Shown here: positions 33,205 through 42,292 of the stretch, in pieces
Numbering within the stretch: position 1 is the first letter of the stretch
How the letters are laid out: every line of letters begins with the position of its first letter
Assembly: GCA_934248055.1 (NCBI GenBank)
Contig: CAKQKI010000011.1
Span: 1-48,351 of the forward strand
Origin: an uncultured Clostridia bacterium
Lineage (GTDB): Bacteria > Bacillota > Clostridia > Christensenellales > Borkfalkiaceae
Length of the DNA: 48,351 nt
Reading direction: 5' to 3'
Translations under genes and position numbers: made by a program
Notes under the pieces: model-generated
Told to the model about the DNA's origin: nothing
Databases searched by the model: none
The model's input: the letters and a program-made list of their open reading frames with translations, nothing else

Positions 33205-34988
33205 AAAAATTACCGAAAAAAGTCCCTGAAAACAATAAGTCGGATTTAAAATCGATATTAAAATTATTTGCTTATTTAAAGCCTTACGTTCCCGCGGTGC
33301 TATTTGCGCTTTTATGCTCCGCCGCGCAGATAACCGCCACGCTTTTCGCGCCCGTAGTAGTAGGCAGAACGATAGATTATATTATCGGAGAAAACAACGT
33401 AAATTTCGATATAATTTTTAAAAACGCGATAATTCTGATATTTCTGATTGCGGCGGCTATAACTTTTCAGTATTTAAGTTCGCTTCTTATAAACTTTGCT
33501 TCGATGCGCACGATACGCGATCTCAGGCGTTTTGCTTTCAAAAAACTTAATTCCGCGCCGCTTTCGTATATCGATTCTCACTCGCACGGCGATATAATGT
33601 CGAGAGTGGGAAGCGACGTCGATCAGATTTCGGACGGTCTGATAGAAGGATTTTCGCAGTTTTTCGGCGGAGTGGTCACGATTGCGGGGACGCTTGCTTT
33701 TATGCTTTCGTATAACCCAATTATCGCGCTCGTAGTGGTGTTGCTTACCCCGTTGTCGCTTTTCGTGGCTTATTTTATTGCGAAAGGCTGTCACGATATG
33801 TTCGCGCTTCAGGCGGCTAAACGCGGAGAACTTTCGGGGCTTGTTGCAGAAACGTTTTCAAACAGAAAGGTAATAAAACTGTTCGGCTATGAAAAGCACG
33901 TAGAAAAAAGATTTTCCGTAATTAACGGAGAATTAAAAATATGCGGGCAGAACGCCGCGTTTTATTCCGCGATGATAAATCCCTGCACGCGCTTTGTGAA
34001 TAACGTGGTTTACGTTACCGTGTGCATACTCGGCGCGTTTTTAGTGGCGAAAGGCTACTCTTTTTACGGCGCGGCGTTTACGGTGGGCGGACTTTCGTGC
34101 TGTTTGTCTTACGCTAATCAGTACACTAAACCTTTTAACGAAATAACGGGAGTTATAACCGAACTTCAGACCGCCGCCGCGGCGGCAACGCGCGTTTTCG
34201 AACTTCTGGAAACGCCCGATCAGCCGTCCGACGAAAAACTCATGCCGCTTGAAAACGCGAAAGGCAATATCGAAATCGACAACGTTTATTTTTCTTACGT
34301 AAAAGAAAAACCGCTTATCGGCGGCTTTTCGCTTAAAGTTAAAAGCGGCGAACGGGTTGCAGTAGTCGGTCCTACGGGTTGCGGCAAAACTACGCTTATA
34401 AATCTGCTTATGCGTTTTTACGACGTCGACGACGGTTCGATTTCGGTAGATAACGAAGATATACGCTCCGTAACGAGAAAGTCTTTGCGGAAAAACTACG
34501 GAATGGTTTTGCAGGACACGTGGCTTAAAACGGGTACTGTGAGAGAAAATATCGCTTACGGCAAGCCCGACGCCGCCGACGAAGAAATTATAGCCGCCGC
34601 CAAAGCCGCGCACGTTCATAATTTTATAATGCGGCTTCCCGACGGGTACGATACCGTTCTCGCGTCTGGCGGAGAAAACGTTTCGCAAGGGCAGAGACAA
34701 CTTTTATGCATAGCGCGCGTTATGCTTATAAAACCGCCTATGCTGATTCTTGACGAAGCAACGTCTTCGATCGATACGCGCACGGAACAAAAAATTCAGA
34801 GCGCGTTCGACGCGCTTATGGAAAACAAAACTTCGTTTATAGTCGCGCACAGATTGTCTACGATTAAAAACGCCGACCTTATTCTCGTTATGAATAACGG
34901 AAACGTTATAGAAAAAGGCACTCATAACGAACTTCTTGAAAAGCGCGGATTTTATTACGAACTTTACAATTCGCAATTCGAACGCTGA
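33201..34988 (+). CDS. ABC exporter half-transporter, catalytic subunit
   Basis: A 595-residue half-transporter, partner of the preceding gene. The start is ATG 33201 (AAGGGGG upstream), overlapping the first gene's stop as ATGA. It has the six-helix exporter domain at about 25-310 followed by an ATPase domain with GPTGCGKTT (Walker A), VSQGQRQLLCIARVML (signature, SQGQ) and LILDEATSSID with the catalytic Glu. With one degenerate and one complete ATP site, the pair should act as a heterodimeric exporter (inferred from the family). The extracytoplasmic substrate cannot be deduced. It is followed by a strong terminator. Confidence 0.95.
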   Translation: MKKLPKKVPENNKSDLKSILKLFAYLKPYVPAVLFALLCSAAQITATLFAPVVVGRTIDYIIGENNVNFDIIFKNAIILIFLIAAAITFQYLSSLLINFASMRTIRDLRRFAFKKLNSAPLSYIDSHSHGDIMSRVGSDVDQISDGLIEGFSQFFGGVVTIAGTLAFMLSYNPIIALVVVLLTPLSLFVAYFIAKGCHDMFALQAAKRGELSGLVAETFSNRKVIKLFGYEKHVEKRFSVINGELKICGQNAAFYSAMINPCTRFVNNVVYVTVCILGAFLVAKGYSFYGAAFTVGGLSCCLSYANQYTKPFNEITGVITELQTAAAAATRVFELLETPDQPSDEKLMPLENAKGNIEIDNVYFSYVKEKPLIGGFSLKVKSGERVAVVGPTGCGKTTLINLLMRFYDVDDGSISVDNEDIRSVTRKSLRKNYGMVLQDTWLKTGTVRENIAYGKPDAADEEIIAAAKAAHVHNFIMRLPDGYDTVLASGGENVSQGQRQLLCIARVMLIKPPMLILDEATSSIDTRTEQKIQSAFDALMENKTSFIVAHRLSTIKNADLILVMNNGNVIEKGTHNELLEKRGFYYELYNSQFER

Positions 34989-34997
34989 ACGTTATAA

Positions 34998-35037
34998 ACA
35001 AAACCGCAGATATTAAAAATCTGCGGTTTTGTTTTTT
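34998..35037. terminator. Terminator between ABC exporter and HAD gene
   Basis: ACAAAACCGCAGAT pairs with ATCTGCGGTTTTGT around TTAAAA and is followed by TTTTTT. The A-run on the left arm makes it usable on both strands. It touches the HAD gene's stop codon (35038-35036). Confidence 0.88.
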
Positions 35038-35749
35038 AATATCTGCGGTCGTTACGGTCGTTACGGCTAAGTATTTCGGGAATATCGGTAAGAACGTTCG
35101 CCACGTAAGTTATTTTCATATCCGAAGGGACGGGGAGATTGTCGGGATTATACCAGCAAGTGTCTATACCCGCGTTGATTCCCCCTTTTATGTCGCTTGA
35201 CAAACTGTCGCCTATAATTATCGTTTCTTTGCCGAATTTCAGACCCGAAATTTCTTCGGCGCGTCTGAAAAACGCTTCTTCGGGCTTAGGCGCGCCCATA
35301 TCTTCGGAATTGAAAACTCCGCTCACGTATTTCATAAACGGCTGACCGTTGAGCCGCGATTTCTGAACGGCGGAAATGCCGTTCGTCGCTATATAAATAT
35401 CCGCCCCCGTTTTTTTAAGGGCTTTTACGGTCGCGGTCGCGCCTTTCTTTCTCTGCCTGCCGCAGGATAAAGCCTGTCTGTAAGTTTTATCGAAAACGAC
35501 GGGGTCTTTGTTTTCGCCTATTTCGTCAAGATACCGCGCGTATCTTAAAACGGTTATATCTTCGCGCTTTAATTTTCCTTTTTCGTACTGCTTCCAGCAT
35601 TCTTCGTTGATTTCGGCATATCTTTTATATAAATCTTCGCTCCATCTTGCGCCGAGCAGAGCGCTTGCCGTTTTATGCGCCTTTTTTTCGGCAGCGTTGA
35701 AATCGAGAAGAGTATTATCCATATCGATAAGTATAATTTCGTAATTCAT
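35036..35749 (-). CDS. HAD-family phosphatase, YjjG-like
   Basis: A 237-residue cytosolic hydrolase of the haloacid dehalogenase superfamily, closest in layout to YjjG/YfnB nucleotidases. Motif I is LIDMDNTLLDF (DxDxT nucleophile), motif II IATNG, motif III Lys in GAPKPEEAFF, and motif IV IIIGDSLSSDIKGG. A helical cap lies between motifs I and II. Activity on nucleoside monophosphates is plausible but not shown. The end (SRNDRNDRRY) is encoded by a short repeat of CGTTACGGT. No Shine-Dalgarno sequence is present, and the -10 box is 6 nt before the ATG, so the mRNA is probably leaderless. Confidence 0.9.
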   Translation of the reverse strand: MNYEIILIDMDNTLLDFNAAEKKAHKTASALLGARWSEDLYKRYAEINEECWKQYEKGKLKREDITVLRYARYLDEIGENKDPVVFDKTYRQALSCGRQRKKGATATVKALKKTGADIYIATNGISAVQKSRLNGQPFMKYVSGVFNSEDMGAPKPEEAFFRRAEEISGLKFGKETIIIGDSLSSDIKGGINAGIDTCWYNPDNLPVPSDMKITYVANVLTDIPEILSRNDRNDRRY

Positions 35750-35755
35750 TACTCA

Positions 35756-35784
35756 ATTATATCAGAATGCGGAAAAATAATCAA
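35756..35784 (-). promoter_or_regulatory. HAD gene promoter, leaderless arrangement
   Basis: On the minus strand TTGATT (35784-35779), a 17-nt spacer and TATAAT (35761-35756), then only TGAGTA before the ATG at 35749. Confidence 0.75.
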
Positions 35785-37095
35785 TCAAATATAGTTTAAA
35801 CAAACAATTTCCGTTTCGAGAGAAGTGTTTTGACTAACCGTAAACTTATCGGAGTTATATCGGGCGTTCGCATATCTGTAAAGCATCGTTTTGAGTTCGA
35901 ATACGTCAAAACCGCAGTCTTTAGCCTTTTGCATAAGCGAATTAAGGTGAAATTCGAAATACTTTTCGCAGTCTTTCAGCATTTTGTCGCTCAGCGTTCC
36001 TATTTTGGAAATCGTTCCTATGCTTTCGGAATAGTCGGCGTCGGTTATCTGCAGCCGGAGCCTGAGTTTAATTTTCAAAACGGGCAAATCGTTTACATAC
36101 CTGAAAGATACTTCGTTTTTTACTTTATGAATTCCTATAAGAACTTCTCCCGTTTTTCCTTCCGAAGATACGGAGTTTATTCCAAAATATGCTTCTGCGG
36201 AATGTTTTTTCGTAAGAGAATAACATAGCGCTTCGTCGGCGGTGATTTCGCCTTTATAAATCCCTTTGTCAAATGCGACTGCCGTAGACGCGTCGTAAAT
36301 CACGGGCGTATTTTCGCCGCCGCCCGAGCCGCCGTCGGAACTTTCGCTTTTGCTTTCTTTTTTTTCACCCGCGCTTGCGGCGGCTATCGCGCTTTCGGGG
36401 TTTTTATCTCCGTCGTTTTTAATAAACGCGGTGCCGGTAGCGCCTGAACCGCCGTTTTCTATTTCGAGACCGCCTTTGCCGACTTTCTCTCCGCCGCTTG
36501 TTTTCACGAGTTTTACTTTCGGCATAAACGAAAATCCCGAACGCGAAAAATATCCTATCGAAAAATCTTTTAAAGAATTCGTTAACACCTTGCTTGCTCC
36601 GCTGCTGTCACGAACGAAAATTTTTGATAGTGACATCCCCGATATGTTGTCGAGAGGGGAGTGCGACAAAAGTAAATCTTTCGCATTTCCTTCGCACGCG
36701 CATATTATAGACGAATCTTCTACTTTATAAGACCTGAGAAAAAAATCGAGAACGGTCATAACGTTTTCGGAAAGAACGCTTTCGCCCATTACTATAAGAT
36801 TGCAAAAACTGAGTTTCGGATACCACCCCGTGCGTTCGCCGATATTAGTAACCGCTTCGTAAAGAGTTTTTCCGTCGGAAGTTATAACCGACTCGTTGTT
36901 CGAAGAGCCGCCGTCAGTCGCTTCGGGAACGGCTATCTGAACGGTTACGGAATATTTTTCCGCCGCCTTGTCGACTCCGATAGACACTATAAGCGCGGTT
37001 TTTTCTATGTTGATAAGCGCAAAATCGGAAGTAAAATAACATATAAATAATCCTATAAATAAATAGATTAAAATTTTAGCCCTTCTGAATATCAT
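35785..37095 (-). CDS. gerAC: Ger(x)C-family spore germination protein
   Basis: A 436-residue C-subunit of a GerA-type germinant receptor, the third gene of the operon. The start is ATG 37095 with AGGAG 8 nt upstream; a start at 37185 would lie far inside gerAB. The N-terminal hydrophobic segment (ILIYLFIGLFICYFT) leads into NIEKTALIVSIGVDKA, the conserved beginning of the mature GerC domain. A canonical lipobox is not seen: FIC replaces the usual small residue before Cys, so lipidation is doubtful. Residues about 235-300 are a Gly/Ser/Glu/Asn-rich low-complexity insert (ESKSESSDGGSGGGEN). It overlaps gerAB by 20 nt. The symbol is by family and position. Confidence 0.88.
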   Translation of the reverse strand: MIFRRAKILIYLFIGLFICYFTSDFALINIEKTALIVSIGVDKAAEKYSVTVQIAVPEATDGGSSNNESVITSDGKTLYEAVTNIGERTGWYPKLSFCNLIVMGESVLSENVMTVLDFFLRSYKVEDSSIICACEGNAKDLLLSHSPLDNISGMSLSKIFVRDSSGASKVLTNSLKDFSIGYFSRSGFSFMPKVKLVKTSGGEKVGKGGLEIENGGSGATGTAFIKNDGDKNPESAIAAASAGEKKESKSESSDGGSGGGENTPVIYDASTAVAFDKGIYKGEITADEALCYSLTKKHSAEAYFGINSVSSEGKTGEVLIGIHKVKNEVSFRYVNDLPVLKIKLRLRLQITDADYSESIGTISKIGTLSDKMLKDCEKYFEFHLNSLMQKAKDCGFDVFELKTMLYRYANARYNSDKFTVSQNTSLETEIVCLNYI

Positions 37096-38161
37096 TTTTT
37101 CTCCTTTTAAAAACCGCGAATAAAACGGGCAGTATATAGCATAAAACGATAAAAAAGTAAGAAGCGTAACTCTGCATGAAATCAACCGCCTTAAAAAAAT
37201 CGTTCCGAACGATAAGGGTAAGACAAGCCGAAACGGAAATTATAACCGTCGGCGCAACGAACCGCCTTTTAAGAGCGAAAGCGCAATTCAGACATTCCGA
37301 AGCAAACGCCAAAGGAAGCGTTACCTGATACACGGTTGTACCCGCAAGCAATAACGCGGCAATAAAATCAAATCGTCCTATATCCGATAAACTCACGGCG
37401 TACTTGCTCATTTTAAGGGTTGCGTAATACTGCCTTTGCGCGATAGAACCGAATACCGCGTAAAAAACGACGAGCAGAACGATAACGAGCGCGCAATATA
37501 TCAGATACGAGTCTATAACGCGTTTATCGTGATTTTTATCCCGTTTTATCTTACCGCAGAAAAAAGCGACGTAAAGCGGGTCGCCGAACCAGAAAAGCGT
37601 GTTATAGGCGGCTTTTGCCGTTTTTATAGGGTCAGTGGGAATTATCGGCAAAAGCCTTGCGTAATTTCCTGAAAACGCAGACAATAAAATCGTTATTGCC
37701 ATTCCCGCGATAAAAAGCCACAGGCATATTTCCATGCTTCTTGCAAAACTAAGATAGCCTTTTATCACGATATAAAACGCAATGAAAAAAAACGGCATAA
37801 AGGTAATTACGGTAGGTTGCGTTTCGTAAAAAGTAAGTTCTATCGAGTTTTTTTGTTCGGCGATGGGAACTATCGATTTTACAAGGAAATATACGGCGTA
37901 AGTTACGAAAATTATTTGCGCGGGTATTTTTCCGATTTCGTTTTTAACCGCGCCGAATAAATCGCAATCGGGATATTTCGCGGTTATTTTAAGGGCGGCG
38001 CACAGCAGAATAAAGTCGGCTATAAGGTTTATTGCCGCCGCAATCCATAAACTTTCGCCCGCCATTCCCGCAAGCATGGCGGGCAACGCGTGAAGTTTAG
38101 TTACGGTAAATCCTACCGCGGTTATTACGGCAAGTTGCCGTGTGGAAATTTTTTCTTTCAT
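37076..38161 (-). CDS. gerAB: GerAB-family spore germination permease
   Basis: A 361-residue membrane protein with about ten hydrophobic segments, the amino-acid-permease-like B-subunit of a germinant receptor (APC superfamily fold). The start MKEKISTRQLAVITAVGFTV is typical of the family. In known receptors the B-subunit binds the germinant in the inner spore membrane. The Shine-Dalgarno AGAAGG lies about 8 nt upstream. The A-subunit stop lies 1 nt upstream, so translation is probably coupled. The germinant cannot be deduced. Confidence 0.92.
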   Translation of the reverse strand: MKEKISTRQLAVITAVGFTVTKLHALPAMLAGMAGESLWIAAAINLIADFILLCAALKITAKYPDCDLFGAVKNEIGKIPAQIIFVTYAVYFLVKSIVPIAEQKNSIELTFYETQPTVITFMPFFFIAFYIVIKGYLSFARSMEICLWLFIAGMAITILLSAFSGNYARLLPIIPTDPIKTAKAAYNTLFWFGDPLYVAFFCGKIKRDKNHDKRVIDSYLIYCALVIVLLVVFYAVFGSIAQRQYYATLKMSKYAVSLSDIGRFDFIAALLLAGTTVYQVTLPLAFASECLNCAFALKRRFVAPTVIISVSACLTLIVRNDFFKAVDFMQSYASYFFIVLCYILPVLFAVFKRRKNDIQKG

Positions 38162-38162
38162 T

Positions 38163-39593
38163 TTAAACCTTCTTTCTCGTTTTGTTTTCAGGCTTTAAAG
38201 TTAAAGGCCTTTTTATCGTTTCGGCGTAGAAAGACATTGTAAGCGCGTCTTGCAAATCGTTTTTTATAAGCGGAGCGTAGGGGGCGAGATAGGGTATTCC
38301 GAAACTGTCTAATCCCGAAAGATAAGTCAGTATCGCGCAGGATAAAAGTATTATTCCGTATCCGCCGAAAGTGCCGCCCACGACTAAAAAAATAAGCCTT
38401 AAAACGGAAATAGTTTCGGTAAGATCGGGTACGGTGTATATACAGATGCCCGACAGCGCGACTATAATTATCGTCGGCGTTGAAACTATGCCCGCGCTTA
38501 CCGCCGTTTCGCCGAGTACGAGCGCGCCCACTATCGACATTGCTATTCCCACGTATTTGGGCATTCGTATGCTGGCTTCGTTCAGAACTTCGAATATGAA
38601 TAAAGTCAGAAACATTTCAACGCTCGGCGAAAGCGGAATTCCTTTTATGCTGCCTACTATCGTGAGAAGGAAATTCAGCGGAATTATCTGCAGATGAAAC
38701 AGTTGCGCCGATACGAAAAACGCGGGAAGATAAATTGCGAGAATTACCGCCGAAAGTCTTAAAAAACGTGAAAAATTCGCGCGGTACGCGTTTATATAAT
38801 AATCTTCGCCCGACTGAAAATCTTCTACAAGAACGAGCGGAACGGTAAGAACTATGGGAGAGCCGTCTACCATCACGGCAATTCTGCCTTCCAGAAGTTT
38901 TGCCGCGAGAACATCGGGTTTTTCTGTCGTTCCCACCTGACGGAAAAGAGTCGTTTTTCTGTCGGAAATGCATTTTATTATATAAGAACTGTCAACGATT
39001 CCGTCAACGTTTATTTTTTCGATTTTTTCTTTTAAGGCGTTTACGAGATTTTCGTCGGCAACGCCGCTTAAATAAACGATTCCGACGGAAGTCTGAGAAT
39101 ATTTTCCCACGCTCAGTTTTTTATATCTGAAAAAAGGAGTTTTAAGCCTTTGCCTTATAAGGCTTACGTTGGTATGCATGTTTTCCACAAAACCTTCGCG
39201 CGGACCTTTAAGAACCGACGAAGTAGGCGGCTCGGTAACGGCGCGGACGGCGGGATTTCTCGATTTTGCCGATATTGCGAATTTAAGACCGTCGGTTAAA
39301 ATTATAACGTCGCCGTCTACTATTTTATCGGCGGCGTCGGATATGTCACAGAGTTTTTCTGCGCCGGGAAGAGTAACGCTTTTTAATAATTCCGTTTCGC
39401 AAGGCTTACTTTTTAATTCCGAAAGCGGCTCGACAACCTGTTTGCCGATCACGTTTTTGTCGGCAAGCGTGTCACTGTAAACGGCGGTCGCGTCCACGCC
39501 GTCAATAAGAAAAGAAAAAAACACTATATCGTCGGAGTCGACGGTGCGTTTAAGCGCTTCGCAATCTTTTTTCAAATTTCCCGTAAGTAACAT
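38163..39593 (-). CDS. gerAA: GerAA/SpoVAF-family spore germination protein
   Basis: A 476-residue A-subunit of a GerA-type receptor, first gene of the gerAA-gerAB-gerAC operon. A soluble N-terminal domain (to about residue 270) contains KKLSVGKYSQTSVGIVYLSG and REGFVENMHTNVSLIRQRLK, both characteristic of the family. The C-terminal part has four or five membrane helices. Complete presence of the three subunits supports a spore-forming host. No Shine-Dalgarno sequence is seen before ATG 39593, and I could not identify a forespore sigma-G promoter with confidence in the 171-nt gap to hup. Confidence 0.94.
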   Translation of the reverse strand: MLLTGNLKKDCEALKRTVDSDDIVFFSFLIDGVDATAVYSDTLADKNVIGKQVVEPLSELKSKPCETELLKSVTLPGAEKLCDISDAADKIVDGDVIILTDGLKFAISAKSRNPAVRAVTEPPTSSVLKGPREGFVENMHTNVSLIRQRLKTPFFRYKKLSVGKYSQTSVGIVYLSGVADENLVNALKEKIEKINVDGIVDSSYIIKCISDRKTTLFRQVGTTEKPDVLAAKLLEGRIAVMVDGSPIVLTVPLVLVEDFQSGEDYYINAYRANFSRFLRLSAVILAIYLPAFFVSAQLFHLQIIPLNFLLTIVGSIKGIPLSPSVEMFLTLFIFEVLNEASIRMPKYVGIAMSIVGALVLGETAVSAGIVSTPTIIIVALSGICIYTVPDLTETISVLRLIFLVVGGTFGGYGIILLSCAILTYLSGLDSFGIPYLAPYAPLIKNDLQDALTMSFYAETIKRPLTLKPENKTRKKV

Positions 39594-39684
39594 ATAATTA
39601 CTATCTTTATTTGGCGAAAAAATATGTAACGCGCGCTTAAAAGATATAAAATACGGTATTTTTAAAAAAAAATTATTTTCTCTC

Positions 39685-39713
39685 TTGACAAGGATACTTA
39701 AATTATGTATAAT
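39685..39713 (+). promoter_or_regulatory. hup promoter
   Basis: TTGACA (39685-39690), a 17-nt spacer and TATAAT (39708-39713), a perfect consensus that fits a highly expressed gene. Confidence 0.88.
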
Positions 39714-39764
39714 GAACTTACTTAAACAGACGTTTGAGAAAAAAATAAAGGTGGATTAGTATTT

Positions 39765-40040
39765 ATGAACAAAGGCGAACTTATCAAAGCGGTTGCCGCT
39801 AAAACGGGACTTACCGCGAAAGACGCAGGCTTAGCGTACGACGCTATCATCGAAGCGGTTACCGAAACTCTTAAAAACGGAGAAAAGGTTCAACTTTTAG
39901 GCTTCGGCACTATCGAAATCAAAGACGTTGCCGCTAAAACAGGCGTTAACCCTGCTACAGGCGCAAAAGTTGAAATAGCGGCTTCCAAAAAACCCGTTAT
40001 GAAATTCGGCAAGGCTTATAAAGAAATCTTTAATAAGTAA
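39765..40040 (+). CDS. hup: DNA-binding protein HU
   Basis: A 91-residue nucleoid protein of the HU/IHF family that bends and compacts DNA as a dimer. It shows the family signature GFGTIEIKDVAAKTGVNPAT and the end of the beta-arm, ASKKPVMKFGKAYKE. Length is normal. The Shine-Dalgarno sequence is AAGGTGG, upstream of a perfect promoter, and a strong terminator follows, so it is monocistronic. Confidence 0.96.
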   Translation: MNKGELIKAVAAKTGLTAKDAGLAYDAIIEAVTETLKNGEKVQLLGFGTIEIKDVAAKTGVNPATGAKVEIAASKKPVMKFGKAYKEIFNK

Positions 40041-40046
40041 AAAACT

Positions 40047-40071
40047 AAACCCGACGGCAGTCGGGTTTTTT
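40047..40071 (+). terminator. hup terminator
   Basis: ACCCGAC-GGCA-GTCGGGT followed by TTTTT, directly after the hup stop. Confidence 0.92.
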
Positions 40072-40154
40072 AATGCCCGACGAATTTTAATGTTATTACT
40101 TTCGGTCGGGAACGCGAAAATCGCAATACTTTTATAAAAAACGCAAAAAAGGTT

Positions 40155-40183
40155 TTGTAATAAAAGTAAATATATGCTAAAAT
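40155..40183 (+). promoter_or_regulatory. Promoter of the dehydrogenase-tilS-alarmone synthetase operon
   Basis: TTGTAA (40155-40160), a 17-nt spacer and TAAAAT (40178-40183) in the extended form TGCTAAAAT. Confidence 0.65.
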
Positions 40184-40206
40184 AAAAATAAAAAGGGAGA
40201 ATTTTT

Positions 40207-40989
40207 ATGAACGTAGCGATAATATCGGGAGCGTCGTCGGGAATGGGTAAAGATTTCGTTTTGCAGTCCGACAAGCGTTACGATTTTGACGAAATCTGGG
40301 TAATAGCGCGCAGAAAAGAGCGGCTTGAAGAATTTACGGGAAAAACCCGCGCAAAAATAGTCCCCGTCGCTCTGGATCTTACAAAACCCGAAAGCATAGC
40401 GGAGATAAAAGAAAAACTCGAAAGCGAAAAGCCCGACGTTAAACTGCTTATTAACGCGAGCGGATTCGGCAAATTCGGCGTGTTTGAAAATTCCGACCCC
40501 GATAAAAACGCGGCAATGTGCGATCTGAATTTAAAATCGCTTATCGTTATGACTCAGACCGTGCTGCCGTATATACGCGAAGGCGGAAAGATTATAGAAA
40601 TGGGTTCGATGTCTTCCTTCGAGCCGGTGCCGCACGCTTCGGTTTACGCCGCCACGAAAGCGGCAGTGCTTTCGTTTACGCGCTCGCTGAATTTCGAACT
40701 CAAAAAGCGCAAAATAAGAGTTATGTGCGTTTGTCCTTACTGGGTGAAAACGGAGTTTTTCAACAGTGCCGACGAGCGTGAAAAGGTGGGTAAATTCGAC
40801 TGTATGTATGAGTCGGAATACGTTGTGAGAAAATCGCTCGACGCGCTTGACAAAACGAAAAAAGATTATTTCGTTCCCGGCGCGTACGCGAGATTCGCCC
40901 GTTTTTTGGCAAAAGTTCTGCCGCATAAAATGCTTATGGGCATAATGGAAAAAATGTTTAAATTCGAGAAAAATGATAAAGCCGATTGA
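40207..40989 (+). CDS. Short-chain dehydrogenase/reductase
   Basis: A 260-residue NAD(P)-dependent oxidoreductase of the classical SDR type. The cofactor motif is SGASSGMGKDF, followed by INASGFGKFG (NAG-like). The catalytic triad is visible as Ser in MGSMSS and Tyr/Lys in YAATKAAVLSF. The C-terminal ARFARFLAKVLPHKMLMGIM is hydrophobic and basic, as in members that touch membranes. The substrate is unknown. The Shine-Dalgarno AAAGGGAGA is clear. tilS overlaps its last 17 nt. Confidence 0.9.
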   Translation: MNVAIISGASSGMGKDFVLQSDKRYDFDEIWVIARRKERLEEFTGKTRAKIVPVALDLTKPESIAEIKEKLESEKPDVKLLINASGFGKFGVFENSDPDKNAAMCDLNLKSLIVMTQTVLPYIREGGKIIEMGSMSSFEPVPHASVYAATKAAVLSFTRSLNFELKKRKIRVMCVCPYWVKTEFFNSADEREKVGKFDCMYESEYVVRKSLDALDKTKKDYFVPGAYARFARFLAKVLPHKMLMGIMEKMFKFEKNDKAD

Positions 40990-42292
40990 TATTAAAAAAG
41001 GCGAAACGATAGCCGTTGCCGTTTCGGGCGGGAAAGACAGTATGTGCTTGCTTTCTCTGCTTTTTTCAGGCGCAAAGGAATCGGGCATAACCGTTAAGGC
41101 GGTGAACGTGGACCATTCCATTCGCGGAAAAGAAAGCGAGAATGACAGCGCTTTCGTTAAAAATTACTGTGAAAAATCGGGTATTCCGCTTTTTTATGAG
41201 AAAGTAGACGCGATAGAATATTCCGAAAAGAACGGATTGTCGCTCGAAGAAGGCGCAAGAATTTTGCGTTACGGCGTTTACGAGCGCGCCGTAAAATCGG
41301 GGTTTTGCGACAAGATTGCAACCGCTCACCACGAAAGCGATAATTTCGAAACGATATTGTTCAATCTTTTCAGGGGAACTTCCGTCAGGGGGCTTACGGG
41401 CATAAGCGAAAAAAGGGGATATATTATCCGCCCGCTTATAAGAACGGAAAAACGTGAAATCGACGAATATATCGAAAAAAATTCAGTTCCGTTCGTAGAA
41501 GACGGTTCTAATTCGGATATATCTTACAGCAGAAATTTTATAAGGCATAAAATCGTTCCGCTTATAAAAGAAAAATTCCCGCGCGCCGAAAGCGCGGCGG
41601 CAAGGCTTGCCGAAACGCTTTCAAAAGAAAACGAATATCTTGACAAAATAGCGGAAAGAACCCTTATTTCAGACGAATTCGGGGTAAAAATTCCGATTTG
41701 CGCGGACGAAGTTATTTTTAAGCGCGCAGTGATTTCGGCGCTTAAAAAACTCGGCGTTAAAAAAGATTTTACAAAAGCGCAGATAGACGGCGTTTATTCG
41801 CTAAAGCGCCTTGAAAACGGCAGCCGCGCGGATATTTTAAAAGGCGTTTACGCGATTAAGGAATACGATAATATCGCTTTATATAAAAAAGAAGAAAAGT
41901 GCGAAGCGGTTTATCCCGTAAAAACGGGCGAGTTTGTTTTCGGAAACGCAGTTATAAAAATAGAAGAAGCGTCTGCAAACGATTTTGCCGATTTTAAAAG
42001 CGGAAAATATTTCGCCGCAGACGATTTGCCGTCCGCCGCGGTTTTAAGAACGCGCAGAAACGGCGATATGCTTATAAAGTTCGACGGCACGAAAAAAAAG
42101 TTGAAAGAATATTTTTCGGATAAAAAAATCCCGCTTAAACGGCGCGACGAAACGGCTGTTATCGCAGACGGAAACACCGTTCTTGCCGTTATAGGTTATA
42201 TGATAGGCGGCGCTTTGAAAGTTACCGCGGAAAGCAGGAAGATTTATAAGGTTACGGAGATATATAATGGAAAAGACGAACAGAAACGGTGA
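40973..42292 (+). CDS. tilS: tRNA(Ile)-lysidine synthetase
   Basis: A 439-residue enzyme that attaches lysine to the wobble cytidine of tRNA-Ile(CAU), changing both codon and charging specificity. The N-type PP-loop SGGKDSMCLLSLL is at the N-terminus, followed by VDHSIRG, TAHHESDNFETILFNLFRGT and IRPLI, all typical of TilS. A C-terminal tRNA-binding domain has LRTRRNGDM and LKEYFSDKKIPLKRRDE. It overlaps the previous gene by 17 nt and the next by 26 nt, so it is part of a tightly packed operon. Confidence 0.95.
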   Translation: MIKPIDIKKGETIAVAVSGGKDSMCLLSLLFSGAKESGITVKAVNVDHSIRGKESENDSAFVKNYCEKSGIPLFYEKVDAIEYSEKNGLSLEEGARILRYGVYERAVKSGFCDKIATAHHESDNFETILFNLFRGTSVRGLTGISEKRGYIIRPLIRTEKREIDEYIEKNSVPFVEDGSNSDISYSRNFIRHKIVPLIKEKFPRAESAAARLAETLSKENEYLDKIAERTLISDEFGVKIPICADEVIFKRAVISALKKLGVKKDFTKAQIDGVYSLKRLENGSRADILKGVYAIKEYDNIALYKKEEKCEAVYPVKTGEFVFGNAVIKIEEASANDFADFKSGKYFAADDLPSAAVLRTRRNGDMLIKFDGTKKKLKEYFSDKKIPLKRRDETAVIADGNTVLAVIGYMIGGALKVTAESRKIYKVTEIYNGKDEQKR

